A DNA stretch of 64,000 bases from Calliphora vicina (GCF_958450345.1 NC_088784.1:68163747-68227746); one strand, 5' to 3'. Counted from the stretch's first letter, positions 11,352 through 23,996 are shown. The notes: generated by a model not told the origin, from the letters alone. Translations and numbers: made by a program.

Positions 11352-14300
11352 GTTCATCATAAAAGTGACTTTTTTCAAAATAGACTTTTTTTAAAAACTG
11401 TTTTTCTCAAATTCCAAAATTATTTCAGAAATTCGACTTATGCAGTCGCATTTAGGACCCATTGGACTACCATTCGTATATAGTGGGTTACGTGTGCAAC
11501 TCCATATTTTTCCAAATTCGTCGCCTGAAGTTCATCATAAAAGTGACTTTTTTCAAAATAGACTTTTTTTAAAAACTGTTTTTCTCAAATTCCAAAATTA
11601 TTTCAGAAATTCGACTTACGCAGTCGCATTTAGGACCCATTGGACTACCATTCGTATATAGTGGGTTACGTGTGCAACTCCATATTTTTCCAAATTCGTC
11701 GCCTGAAGTTCATCATAAAAGTGACTTTTTTCAAAATAGACTTTTTTTAAAAACTGTTTTTCTCAAATTCCAAAATTATTTCAGAAATTCGACTTATGCA
11801 GTCGCATTTAGGACCCATTGGACTACCATTCGTATATAGTGGGTTACGTGTGCAACTCCATATTTTTCCAAATTCGTCGCCTGAACTTCATCATAAAAGT
11901 GACTTTTTTCAAAATAGACTTTTTTTAAAAACTGTTTTTCTCAAATTCCAAAATTATTTCAGAAATTCGACTTATGCAGTCGCATTTAGGACCCATTGGA
12001 CTACCATTCGTATATAGTGGGTTACGTGTGCAACTCCATATTTTTCCAAATTCGTCGCCTGAAGTTCATCATAAAAGTGACTTTTTTCAAAATAGACTTT
12101 TTTTAAAAACTGTTTTTCTCAAATTCCAAAATTATTTCAGAAATTCGACTTATGCAGTCGCATTTAGGACCCATTGGACTACCATTCGTATATAGTGGGT
12201 TACGTGTGCAACTCCATATTTTTCCAAATTCGTCGCCTGAAGTTCATCATAAAAGTGACTTTTTTCAAAATAGACTTTTTTTAAAAACTGTTTTTCTCAA
12301 ATTCCAAAATTATTTCAGAAATTCGACTTATGCAGTCGCATTTAGGACCCATTGGACTACCATTCGTATATAGTGGGTTACGTGTGCAACTCCATATTTT
12401 TCCAAATTCGTCGCCTGAACTTCATCATAAAAGTGACTTTTTTCAAAATAGACTTTTTTTAAAAACTGTTTTTCTCAAATTCCAAAATTATTTCAGAAAT
12501 TCGACTTACGCAGTCGCATTTAGGACCCATTGGACTACCATTCGTATATAGTGGGTTACGTGTGCAACTCCATATTTTTCCAAATTCGTCGCCTGAAGTT
12601 CATCATAAAAGTGACTTTTTTCAAAATAGACTTTTTTTAAAAACTGTTTTTCTCAAATTCCAAAATTATTTCAGAAATTCGACTTATGCAGTCGCATTTA
12701 GGACCCATTGGACTACCATTCGTATATAGTGGGTTACGTGTGCAACTCCATATTTTTCCAAATTCGTCGCCTGAACTTCATCATAAAAGTGACTTTTTTC
12801 AAAATAGACTTTTTTAAAAACTGTTTTTCTCAAATTCCAAAATTATTTCAGAAATTCGACTTATGCATTCGCATTTAGGACCCATTGGACTACCATTCGT
12901 ATATAGTGGGTTACGTGTGCAAATCCATATTTTTCCAAATTCGTCGCCTGAAGTTCATTATAAAAGTGACTTTTTTCAAAATAGACTTTTTTTAAAAACT
13001 GTTTTTCTCAAATTCCAAAATTATTTCAGAAATTCGACTTATGCAGTCGCATTTAGGACCCATTGGACTACCATTCGTATATAGTGGGTTACGTGTGCAA
13101 CTCCATATTTTTCCAAATTCGTCGCCTGAAGTTCATCATAAAAGTGACTTTTTTCAAAATAGACTTTTTTTAAAAACTGTTTTTCTCAAATTCCAAAATT
13201 ATTTCAGAAATTCGACTTACGCAGTCGCATTTAGGACCCATTGGACTACCATTCGTATATAGTGGGTTACGTGTGCAACTCCATATTTTTCCAAATTCGT
13301 CGCCTGAAGTTCATCATAAAAGTGACTTTTTTCAAAATAGACTTTTTTTAAAAACTGTTTTTCTCAAATTCCAAAATTATTTCAGAAATTCGACTTATGC
13401 AGTCGCATTTAGGACCCATTGGACTACCATTCGTATATAGTGGGTTACGTGTGCAACTCCATATTTTTCCAAATTCGTCGCCTGAACTTCATCATAAAAG
13501 TGACTTTTTTCAAAATAGACTTTTTTTAAAAACTGTTTGTCTCAAATTCCAAAATTATTTCAGAAATTCGACTTATGCAGTCGCATTTAGGACCCATTGG
13601 ACTACCATTCGTATATAGTGGGTTACGTGTGCAAATCCATATTTTTCCAAATTCGTCGCCTGAAGTTCATTATAAAAGTGACTTTTTTCAAAATAGACTT
13701 TTTTTAAAAACTGTTTTTCTCAAATTCCAAAATTATTTCAGAAATTCGACTTATGCAGTCGCATTTAGAACCCATTGGACTACCATTCGTATATAGTGGG
13801 TTACGTGTGCAACTCCATATTTTTCCAAATTCGTCGCCTGAAGTTCATCATAAAAGTGACTTTTTTCAAAATAGACTTTTTTTAAAAACTGTTTTTCTCA
13901 AATTCCAAAATTATTTCAGAAATTCGACTTATGCAGTCGCATTTAGGACCCATTGGACTACCATTCGTATATAGTGGGTTACGTGTGCAACTCCATATTT
14001 TTCCAAATTCGTCGCCTGAACTTCATCATAAAAGTGACTTTTTTCAAAATAGACTTTTTTTAAAACCTGTTTGTCTCAAATTCCAAAATTATTTCAGAAA
14101 TTCGACTTATGCAGTCGCATTTAGGACCCATTGGACTACCATTCGTATATAGTGGGTTACGTGTGCAAATCCATATTTTTCCAAATTCGTCGCCTGAAGT
14201 TCATCATAAAAGTGACTTTTTTCAAAATAGACTTTTTTTAAAAACTGTTTTTCTCAAATTCCAAAATTATTTCAGAAATTCGACTTATGCAGTCGCATTT

Positions 14301-17300
14301 AGGACCCATTGGACTACCATTCGTATATAGTGGGTTACGTGTGCAACTCCATATTTTTCCAAATTCGTCGCCTGAAGTTCATCATAAAAGTGACTTTTTT
14401 CAAAATAGACTTTTTTAAAAACTGTTTTTCTCAAATTCCAAAATTATTTCAGAAATTCGACTTATGCAGTCGCATTTAGGACCCATTGGACTACCATTCG
14501 TATATAGTGGGTTACGTGTGCAACTCCATATTTTTCCAAATTCGTCGCCTGAACTTCATCATAAAAGTGACTTTTTTCAAAATAGACTTTTTTTAAAAAC
14601 TGTTTGTCTCAAATTCCAAAATTATTTCAGAAATTCGACTTATGCAGTCGCATTTAGGACCCATTGGACTACCATTCGTATATAGTGGGTTACGTGTGCA
14701 AATCCATATTTTTCCAAATTCGTCGCCTGAAGTTCATCATAAAAGTGACTTTTTTCAAAATAGACTTTTTTTAAAAACTGTTTTTCTCAAATTCCAAAAT
14801 TATTTCAGAAATTCGACTTATGCAGTCGCATTTAGGACCCATTGGACTACCATTCGTATATAGTGGGTTACGTGTGCAACTCCATATTTTTCCAAATTCG
14901 TCGCCTGAAGTTCATCATAAAAGTGACTTTTTTCAAAATAGACTTTTTTAAAAACTGTTTGTCTCAAATTCCAAAATTATTTCAGAAATTCGACTTATGC
15001 AGTCGCATTTAGGACCCATTGGACTACCATTCGTATATAGTGGGTTACGTGTGCAACTCCATATTTTTCCAAATTCGTCGCCTGAACTTCATCATAAAAG
15101 TGACTTTTTTCAAAATAGACTTTTTTTAAAACCTGTTTGTCTCAAATTCCAAAATTATTTCAGAAATTCGACTTATGCAGTCGCATTTAGGACCCATTGG
15201 ACTACCATTCGTATATAGTGGGTTACGTGTGCAAATTCATATTTTTCCAAATTCGTCGCCTGAAGTTCATCATAAAAGTGACTTTTTTCAAAATAGACTT
15301 TTTTTAAAAACTGTTTTTCTCAAATTCCAAAATTATTTCAGAAATTCGACTTATGCAGTCGCATTTAGGACCCATTGGACTACCATTCGTATATAGTGGG
15401 TTACGTGTGCAACTCCATATTTTTCCAAATTCGTCGCCTGAAGTTCATCATAAAAGTGACTTTTTTCAAAATAGACTTTTTTTAAAAACTGTTTTTCTCA
15501 AATTCCAAAATTATTTCAGAAATTCGACTTACGCAGTCGCATTTAGGACCCATTGGACTACCATTCGTATATAGTGGGTTACGTGTGCAACTCCATATTT
15601 TTCCAAATTCGTCGCCTGAAGTTCATCATAAAAGTGACTTTTTTCAAAATAGACTTTTTTTAAAAACTGTTTTTCTCAAATTCCAAAATTATTTCAGAAA
15701 TTCGACTTATGCAGTCGCATTTAGGACCCATTGGACTACCATTCGTATATAGTGGGTTACGTGTGCAACTCCATATTTTTCCAAATTCGTCGCCTGAACT
15801 TCATCATAAAAGTGACTTTTTTCAAAATAGACTTTTTTTAAAAACTGTTTGTCTCAAATTCCAAAATTATTTCAGAAATTCGACTTATGCAGTCGCATTT
15901 AGGACCCATTGGACTACCATTCGTATATAGTGGGTTACGTGTGCAAATCCATATTTTTCCAAATTCGTCGCCTGAAGTTCATTATAAAAGTGACTTTTTT
16001 CAAAATAGACTTTTTTTAAAAACTGTTTTTCTCAAATTCCAAAATTATTTCAGAAATTCGACTTATGCAGTCGCATTTAGAACCCATTGGACTACCATTC
16101 GTATATAGTGGGTTACGTGTGCAACTCCATATTTTTCCAAATTCGTCGCCTGAAGTTCATCATAAAAGTGACTTTTTTCAAAATAGACTTTTTTTAAAAA
16201 CTGTTTTTCTCAAATTCCAAAATTATTTCAGAAATTCGACTTATGCAGTCGCATTTAGGACCCATTGGACTACCATTCGTATATAGTGGGTTACGTGTGC
16301 AACTCCATATTTTTCCAAATTCGTCGCCTGAACTTCATCATAAAAGTGACTTTTTTCAAAATAGACTTTTTTTAAAACCTGTTTGTCTCAAATTCCAAAA
16401 TTATTTCAGAAATTCGACTTATGCAGTCGCATTTAGGACCCATTGGACTACCATTCGTATATAGTGGGTTACGTGTGCAAATCCATATTTTTCCAAATTC
16501 GTCGCCTGAAGTTCATCATAAAAGTGACTTTTTTCAAAATAGACTTTTTTTAAAAACTGTTTTTCTCAAATTCCAAAATTATTTCAGAAATTCGACTTAT
16601 GCAGTCGCATTTAGGACCCATTGGACTACCATTCGTATATAGTGGGTTACGTGTGCAACTCCATATTTTTCCAAATTCGTCGCCTGAAGTTCATCATAAA
16701 AGTGACTTTTTTCAAAATAGACTTTTTTAAAAACTGTTTTTCTCAAATTCCAAAATTATTTCAGAAATTCGACTTATGCAGTCGCATTTAGGACCCATTG
16801 GACTACCATTCGTATATAGTGGGTTACGTGTGCAACTCCATATTTTTCCAAATTCGTCGCCTGAACTTCATCATAAAAGTGACTTTTTTCAAAATAGACT
16901 TTTTTTAAAAACTGTTTGTCTCAAATTCCAAAATTATTTCAGAAATTCGACTTATGCAGTCGCATTTAGGACCCATTGGACTACCATTCGTATATAGTGG
17001 GTTACGTGTGCAAATCCATATTTTTCCAAATTCGTCGCCTGAAGTTCATCATAAAAGTGACTTTTTTCAAAATAGACTTTTTTTAAAAACTGTTTTTCTC
17101 AAATTCCAAAATTATTTCAGAAATTCGACTTATGCAGTCGCATTTAGGACCCATTGGACTACCATTCGTATATAGTGGGTTACGTGTGCAACTCCATATT
17201 TTTCCAAATTCGTCGCCTGAAGTTCATCATAAAAGTGACTTTTTTCAAAATAGACTTTTTTAAAAACTGTTTGTCTCAAATTCCAAAATTATTTCAGAAA

Positions 17301-18317
17301 TTCGACTTATGCAGTCGCATTTAGGACCCATTGGACTACCATTCGTATATAGTGGGTTACGTGTGCAACTCCATATTTTTCCAAATTCGTCGCCTGAACT
17401 TCATCATAAAAGTGACTTTTTTCAAAATAGACTTTTTTTAAAACCTGTTTGTCTCAAATTCCAAAATTATTTCAGAAATTCGACTTATGCAGTCGCATTT
17501 AGGACCCATTGGACTACCATTCGTATATAGTGGGTTACGTGTGCAAATTCATATTTTTCCAAATTCGTCGCCTGAAGTTCATCATAAAAGTGACTTTTTT
17601 CAAAATAGACTTTTTTTAAAAACTGTTTTTCTCAAATTCCAAAATTATTTCAGAAATTCGACTTATGCAGTCGCATTTAGGACCCATTGGACTACCATTC
17701 GTATATAGTGGGTTACGTGTGCAACTCCATATTTTTCCAAATTCGTCGCCTGAAGTTCATCATAAAAGTGACTTTTTTCAAAATAGACTTTTTTAAAAAC
17801 TGTTTTTCTCAAATTCCAAAATTATTTCAGAAATTCGACTTATGCAGTCGCATTTAGGACCCATTGGACTACCATTCGTATATAGTGGGTTACGTGTGCA
17901 ACTCCATATTTTTCCAAATTCGTCGCCTGAATTTCATCATAAAAGTGACTTTTTTCAAAATAGACTTTTTTTAAAAACTGTTTGTCTCAAATTCCAAAAT
18001 TATTTCAGAAATTCGACTTATGCAGTCGCATTTAGGACCCATTGGACTACCATTCGTATATAGTGGGTTACGTGTGCAAATCCATATTTTTCCAAATTCG
18101 TCGCCTGAAGTTCATCATAAAAGTGACTTTTTTCAAAATAGACTTTTTTTAAAAACTGTTTTTCTCAAATTCCAAAATTATTTCAGAAATTCGACTTATG
18201 CAGTCGCATTTAGGACCCATTGGACTACCATTCGTATATAGTGGGTTACGTGTGCAACTCCATATTTTTCCAAATTCGTCGCCTGAACTTCATCATAAAA
18301 GTGACTTTTTTCAAAAT
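11352..18317 (+). repeat. Right-arm tandem array, ~178-bp unit, about 39 copies
   Basis: The same unit as in the left arm, in inverted orientation. Units are 178 bp with several 177-bp ones; no 162-bp units are seen here. A 13-unit higher-order repeat of 2312 bp is present about twice (from about 13397 and 15709). The rare change giving CATTTAGAACCC recurs at 13769 and 16081, exactly 2312 bp apart, and the surrounding order of variants repeats with it. These periods differ from those in the left arm. Confidence 0.95.
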
Positions 18318-18556
18318 GTTTTTTTTTTAATATTATTATAAAAAAAACATCTGAAATATTTTTTTTAATTTTTTATATTTCTGAAATTGTTTCTGAAATT
18401 ATTTCTGATACCTATTTCAGACGTATTTTGGTATTATAATTCAATTATCAAGACTGTTAAGTGATTAACAGTGCTCTGTTGACTGTAAAATGAGCAATGT
18501 TAAAAAATGTGGTTTTTGTCTGTGCTAGTTAAATACGAATTTATCTTCACACACAT
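18318..18556 (-). repeat. Foldback outer inverted end, right
   Basis: Reverse complement of 2163-2400, with only small differences in the A/T runs. It ends CTTCACACACAT at 18556. Confidence 0.85.
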
Positions 18557-18565
18557 TAAATTATA
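18557..18565. repeat. 9-bp target-site duplication, right copy
   Basis: TAAATTATA, identical to 2154-2162. Confidence 0.85.
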
Positions 18566-19419
18566 TTAAAAAAAAACAACTGCATTTCATCATTATTTAC
18601 ACTTGGCAAATGCAATTTTATAAAAACAAATCTACACACATCTTATATTCATTCACATACAAACACATATTTTGACACAGAATACGCCTGGTTGTCATAT
18701 TTTTATTTGCTTTTTCAGATGCCTAGAGCAGGGTTAAACAAGTTGCTATAAAAGTACTTTTTGGTGTACAATTAAAAGCTGCAAAGTACCATGGTACACT
18801 AATAATTACTTATTTACTCGTTTTAGTAAGAAACATGTCGAATCTAACAACTTGAGAACAAAATGCGAATGGATTGCTTTATCTTAGATCTGTTCAATTG
18901 CCTTTATTTTATTTTGCCTTACATCTACGAATAAGATTTGAGATCCATTTGAAAATAAAAGTATTTCTCAAATTGAGATTCATTTGAGAATATTTAATAT
19001 GAAATTTGAGAAAATTTTAGGTTTGAAAACCGTTTGAGAATATCATTTGATATCAAGTTGAGAAAATACAATTTTTTTGAATCGGCCCAAATAATTTTTT
19101 TTAAATCGGCATTTTTTTTGATGGAATTTTTAGGTAGAAAAAAGTTTTGAATATTATTATTAAAAGACAAAAACTTTTTGTTTTTCTAAAATTTCCCCCA
19201 AGGCCTTGGACTTTATTTGAGCCTAGGGGTCTCCACAATTGATCAGGAATATCAAATCAGTAACTTGCTGTTTTGATTTTGACAAAAGTAAACCCAGTCG
19301 ATATTAAAGTATCGATATAGATTTCAATGACATTTTTTTAAACCTATTTTTCAATTGTCTTTTTGAGACTCGTTTTCCTACATATTTCTCTCCTTAATAT
19401 ATTCTTTAAATTAAAAGAC
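18566..19419. other. AT-rich intron with TTTGAGAA-type motifs
   Basis: No gene. From about 18880 to 19080 the DNA contains repeated phrases such as CATTTGAGAATA and ATTTGATATCAAG, members of the dispersed motif family that also fills 30100-31080 and 33000-34420. Confidence 0.5.
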
Positions 19420-19421
19420 TA

Positions 19422-19552
19422 ATGTGCTGTTTTTCTATAGCGAACGAGTGCTTTGAGTGGACGTTTTACATGTATTTTGTTTTTGTTACAATAACAAAAC
19501 ACATGTTAAATTTCCACTCAAAGTACTCGTTCGCTATAGAAAAACAGCACAT
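19422..19552. mobile_element. Hairpin MITE, TA-flanked (131 bp)
   Basis: The two halves are about 52-bp near-perfect inverted repeats starting ATGTGCTGTTTTTCTATAGC. TA on both sides (19420-19421, 19553-19554) suggests a Tc1/mariner-type MITE. An 85-aa open frame crossing it is incidental. Confidence 0.75.
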
Positions 19553-20166
19553 TAATTTCAAATCTATAGATATAAAAATGAAATGGTCCATGTATGTAAT
19601 GGCATCACGTGAGAACGGCTGGAGCGATTTGACTGATTTTTTTTTATTCGATTCGAAATTTTCAGGAGATGGTTTGTAAAGAAAAAATTCAAAAATTCCG
19701 GTTAAAACTCGGATTTTTTTTTGATTCCAGTCAACTGTAATAAAAGTATGCAGTACAAATTTAGATATTTTATTTGCAAATCATAATATTAATAGGCAAG
19801 TCGATTTCTTTAGACCCCTTTTACGCTCTCATTATACATTCAATTAGGGTAAAAAATATACCATTTTAAAGGGATTTCTTCACAGAAGTGCAGAATATAT
19901 ATTTTATTGAAATCGGTTCAGTTTTTTAGGAGTTATAAGCGTTTAAAGATGTTACTAACACATATGCAAAAACGTGTACATGTGAACCTTAAGCTAAAAT
20001 GTAAACAAAACAATGCGTTGTTGTAAATAAATAAGAGAAACAATTAAACAGTATTGATTTCGCTCTGTTTTAAGTGAGAGTAGTTATAGAAAACAAAGAA
20101 TAAGACTTTAGTAATTCAAAGTCACTTAAAAACTATATTTTGGAGGTGTTTTTTTTTTTGTTTTTA

Positions 20167-20285
20167 ACTCCCATATGTATAAACAATTTTAAAATTTATC
20201 AAAGGTTTACAAACTAAATTTCCATTTAAAATTAGTTTTATAAACCTTTGACAAATTTAAAACTGTTTATGCATATGGGGGTAAA
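20167..20285. repeat. Imperfect hairpin inside Helitron B
   Basis: ACTCCCATATGTATAAAC at the left pairs with GTTTATGCATATGGGGGT at the right over about 50 bp per side. It could be a small MITE inserted in the Helitron; a target duplication is not clear. Confidence 0.5.
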
Positions 20286-20582
20286 TATGTAATTCCCAGT
20301 AAGCACCAAAGCCCCAAAAATTCAAGCACTTGAACATTTTGTTGAAATTTGACTTGAATGCAAATGTAATTATACTTTAGACATGAAAAATATTTGAAAA
20401 TTTATTTATTTTTTAAACAAAAAACATATGGCTTGAATTTATGTTTCCTTTTTACTGGAGAATGCTATTGAAATAAAGTGTAATACAACTGTATTTCAAT
20501 TGCTTGACTATAATTCAAGGCTTGAATTACACTTGCTTTCAACTTGAATTCCAGTAAAAATGCTTATTGGGATTGTACATAA

Positions 20583-21300
20583 GTAAATATTTATTTTATA
20601 AATGTACAGAACTATAATTGTGACGGTTTTCAAACTTCATACGAATCAATTTCTTATCACGGCATGAAGTTTAATAAAAAATGGTACGGGTCGGAACAAA
20701 TGGTGAGTCACTTCCCATACAAATTAAATAGTTATTTCTAAATATTTTGTGAACTATAATTGCAAGATTCTTTAAACTTAGTCTAAATGGCTCATTTATA
20801 ATTTTGCATAGTTTCGTTGAAATGGTTCGGGATTGGAATAGTGGGCGTGGCCCTATACAAAGTAAATAATTAATTTCGAATATCTGTAGAACTATAATTG
20901 TACAAGTGTTTAAACTTTTTACGAGTTAATTTGTTATTACTAAGCGGAGTTTAGCTGAATATAGACGGAATTAGATTAGAGGGCGTAGCACTTCCCATAC
21001 GGAGTAAATATTGATTTCGAATATCTGGGGAACCAAAATGGGAGGGGTCGGAAAAGGAGGTGAGTCACCTTCCATACAAAGGAATAATTGCAAGGTTATT
21101 CAAACTTTGTCCGCATAGCTCTCTTACCATTTTACAGAGATTGTCTGAAAATGGTCGGGATTGCAGTAGTAGTCGTGCACAATGTAAATAATTAATTTTG
21201 AATATCTCGAGAACTATAATTCTAAAAATATTTAAACTCTGTATCAATAAATTTATTACCATTCTAAGGAGGTTAGCTAAAAACGAATTTATTCCTGATC
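20583..21300. repeat. Degenerate ~140-bp tandem repeats in Helitron B
   Basis: The phrases AGTAAATA..., GAACTATAATT, TTTAAACTT and CTTCCCATAC recur about every 140 bp (near 20609, 20752, 20890, 21030, 21211). Internal minisatellites of this kind are common in fly Helitron/DINE elements. Confidence 0.6.
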
Positions 21301-21654
21301 CCTGTACGAAGTTTAGCTAAGCGTGATGAAAGGAAAGTTAAAGTAAAGCTTGATATGAGTTATTTTTTTACACAAAAGATTTAAAAATGGGTGGGATCAG
21401 AAGAGTGGTGTGGTATCTCCCATACCAAATTAGTTAGTTATATTTTGCATGTGTTATTTTCGTTCCATTGTACGGAGTTAGGTTGTATCAGAAATCATTC
21501 ATATTTTTTAATTTTACTAGGGTAGGGGTAGCGAAGTACACCGGGTTATGCTAGTAAATATGAACAGGCAGGAGTATGCGGGTTGGAGAAACTTGAAGAA
21601 CTAACATTAGTAAATGCCACCGGGCGAAGCCGGGGCGGAATTCGCAACAGATGG

Positions 21655-21960
21655 TGTATCTTTGGAATGCGATTTTGAAAAATATTTTTTAACCCGAATT
21701 TTTTTTCATCAAAAATTTTTTTTGTCAAAAATTATTTTTCCAAAAAAAATTAAAAAAAAAATTGGAAAAAACTTTTTTAAAAAGAATTAAAATATTTCAA
21801 AAAGAAAAAAATTAAAAAAAAAAATTTATAAAATAATTTCGAAAAACAAAAATTTTAATTTTGTTTACCTAAAAATATTTAAAAAAAAAATTATTTTTAG
21901 GTATAATTTGGTGAAGCGTATCTAAGATTCGGCACAGCCGAATATAGCCCTCTTACTTGT
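21655..21960 (+). mobile_element. DINE-1-like 3' fragment
   Basis: It starts near AATATTTTTTAACCCG and continues through A/T runs to ATTCGGCACAGCCGAAT and CTCTTACTTG, matching the 3' third of the copies at 31286 and 35520. Confidence 0.6.
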
Positions 21961-21974
21961 TTCATCTCACTTAG

Positions 21975-22775
21975 TGTAAAAAACAAAGTTTTTTTGCTTC
22001 GAAAATTTCGAATTTTGTGCCAACAAAGTGTCATATGCAATAAGTGCCACTGAAGCACTCCGATTGCAATTCACCGAAGCGTATGATGAATGTGTTTCAT
22101 CGGTTTTAACTTGCAAGAGATGGTTTGTGCGGTTCAGATGTGGTGATTTTGACACGGAAGACAAATATCGCCAAGACTTAGAATTGGAGGCATTACTCCA
22201 TTAAGACTGTTGTCAAACTCAACAAGAGCTTGCAAAATCATTGGAGCTTCTCAAATGTTTGTAAGAAGCAGGATTCATCCAAAAGCAGGGAAATTGGGTA
22301 CCATACGAATTGAAGCCGCGAGACCTTTTGCATGTCCGAAATGATGCTTGAACGCTGTAAAAGAAAATAATCTATATGAGCGGCTGAAATCTGGCCAGAC
22401 AATTACAGGAAATCTGTACTGAACGAAGCGAGCATTTGCAGAAAAACGCCTAGAAAGAAACCGTAATATTCCATCATGACAATTTTCGAATACATGTTGC
22501 AATACCTGTTAAAAAATATTTAAAAAAAAGTGTTTGGGAAGTTTTGTCTCGCCCGCTTTATAGTCCAGACATTGTCTCGTCCGAATACTATTTGTTTCGA
22601 TCGATGCAGAACGTTCTCTCTGCGATAAGCTTCACTTTGGAAGAGAGTATCTGATATTCGCTTGATTAGTTCTTGGCCTCAAAAGATGAGTTGATCTTTT
22701 GGCTCGGAATCCATATGTTTCCAGAAAGATGGGAAAAGGTCATAGCTAACAATGGCCTATACTTTGAATAAATTG
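21975..22775 (+). pseudogene. Mariner transposase relic C
   Basis: Conceptual pieces of a mariner (DD34D) transposase in three frames: the GGTGATTTTGACACGGAAG region (SGDFDTED), the FIQKQGNWVPYELK region near 22271, a HHDN...HVAIPVK region near 22483, then the YSPD...SEYYLF region near 22560 and the RWEKV..NNGLYFE end. It has many indels and stops. It is closest in wording to the mauritiana-like mariner group and belongs to the same family as the relics at 51905, 55374 and 59985. Confidence 0.75.
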
Positions 22776-22929
22776 AAATGGGCCATTTTGGCCACAAAAA
22801 AATCATAGTATTTCGCCCTTTCAAGTTTTCAAAGAAGGAAAAGGCCATAAATGTACCATTTTCATTGGTACAATTGGTAAATTTCTGTTTGTATCCCAGA
22901 TCTGGTGCTTTATTTACAAACACATGCGA

Positions 22930-23996
22930 ATTTTAGCTGCTGATCCTTCTCTTCATGAAATGTGTGTGTGTTTTTTTTTCATATAGATTTTTGATTGTGC
23001 CAAATGAGGATGGATGCTGCTGCATGTATATATTGCAATGATGATGTGATGATACCATGTGTACGCAACCATATTGCGACTCTTTCTCCATTTTTTTTTT
23101 ATTATTATTTTAATGCAAACTAAAATGTTGGGTTATGTTTATCATTATTTTTGCCTTCAACGTGATGTGTTGTGTCGTCATCATATCTATCTTGATGCAA
23201 AAAAAAGTTCTACTCAGACGCAGTCTTTGTATTTTTGTATATTTGTTTATTCTGGGTTGGCGGCTGTGTGGTTTCTTAATAAAAATGAAAATAAAGCACA
23301 CAAAACAAGTTCAAGGCTCTCAAATTGAAATTCCTTCAACTTGACGTTAAGTAAATGAGAAGAAAATAAAAATCTGGCAAAATAAGAAGAAAACAAAAAC
23401 ACAATACAATATGATGCACACAATACTGCAGCAGCATTCTACAAAATTAAATTGTACCAATTTATGGTTTGAATTTTTAAGTATAAAACTATTTCATGTG
23501 TAGTTTTGAGTGTGTGTGAGTAGTTTGTATCTGTGTATTTGAAATATACGCGCGAAAAGATACCAGTTGTGTTGTTCGGTTTCTTTTTTTTGTTGTTATT
23601 ATTGTTAATGATGCATTTTGCATTGCAAACAGATTGTTTAGGAGATTTTACACATGCTTAAACACTCAATGCATGCTGTTTGATTTCTAGATGCTGTTTA
23701 AACAAATTAAATACAAATAACGAAATATGTAGGTACTTGCACAGATTTCAAGAAATAATTGTAATAAGTTTACACAGAAGTTTTAGAAATTATTTCGTAT
23801 TTCTTAATGAAAATACAATTTTGGTGAGAGCGGCACGATTTGCTTGCAAAATCAAACATTAGAAAAATTATAATATTTTTATTTGCTAGCAAACATAATT
23901 CTCAAACCTTTCTCAAAAATAAACAGATATTTCCAATTCATATTTGATTTGAATTGTTAATTCAAATCTAAAGTTGGCTACAGATTCAAAATGATT
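22930..23996. other. Intron, no gene seen
   Basis: AT-rich with small T, TG and ATT runs. Several 60-89-aa open frames overlap on both strands and look like chance. A short CTCAAACCTTTCTCAAA stretch near 23904 belongs to the TTTGAGAA motif family. Confidence 0.5.

Larger units (their letters stand above)
2163..18556. mobile_element. Giant foldback-type transposon, 16.4 kb, non-autonomous
   Basis: The whole block is one inverted repeat. The outer ends are ATGTGTGTGAAG at 2163 and its complement CTTCACACACAT ending at 18556. They are flanked by an exact 9-bp duplication TAAATTATA (2154-2162 and 18557-18565). Each arm has about 238 bp of non-repetitive end sequence and then a long array of ~178-bp units. 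The arms surround a 1137-bp unique centre. The left arm is about 8043 bp and the right about 7214 bp. Long inverted ends made of internal tandem repeats plus a 9-bp TSD fit the Foldback (FB) type of fly elements, and 9-bp TSDs are also typical of Mutator-like elements. The tip sequence is not one I know as FB or Galileo. No transposase is recognisable inside. Confidence 0.9.
19781..21554 (+). mobile_element. Helitron B (1774 bp), nested in Helitron A
   Basis: It begins TCATAATATTAATAGGCAAG after A (19780) and ends GGGTTATGCTAG before T (21555). The shorter Helitron at 896-1218 shows the uninterrupted site (TTTGCAAATAAATA). No Rep/helicase was found. The inside carries an imperfect ~115-bp inverted repeat (20167-20285) and about five degenerate ~140-bp units containing GAACTATAATT (20583-21300). 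Confidence 0.8.
19563..21650 (+). mobile_element. Helitron A, split by Helitron B
   Basis: This is the same family as the 323-bp Helitron at 896-1218. The 5' part (19563-19780) starts TCTATAGATATAAAAATG after an A. The 3' part (21555-21650) carries the CCGGGCGAAGCCGGG hairpin. The 3' terminus has decayed: GCAACAG stands where CTAG is expected, so the end near 21650 is approximate. The middle is another Helitron. Confidence 0.75.

Noticed and set aside
11220..11483. 87-aa frame running from the foldback centre into the right arm
   Set aside because: Its second half is the satellite frame and the first half resembles nothing. It looks like chance fusion.
2478..18241. Dozens of 73-aa open frames beginning MQSHLGPIGLPFVYSG as a repeated small-protein family
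   Set aside because: They are one frame copied with each 178-bp satellite unit, overlap each other in shifted frames, and have no start context or variation pattern suggesting selection.
2401..18317. Centromeric satellite or telomeric array
   Set aside because: The arrays are inverted about a unique centre, have matching outer ends and a 9-bp target duplication, and lie in a gene intron. A transposon explains all of this.
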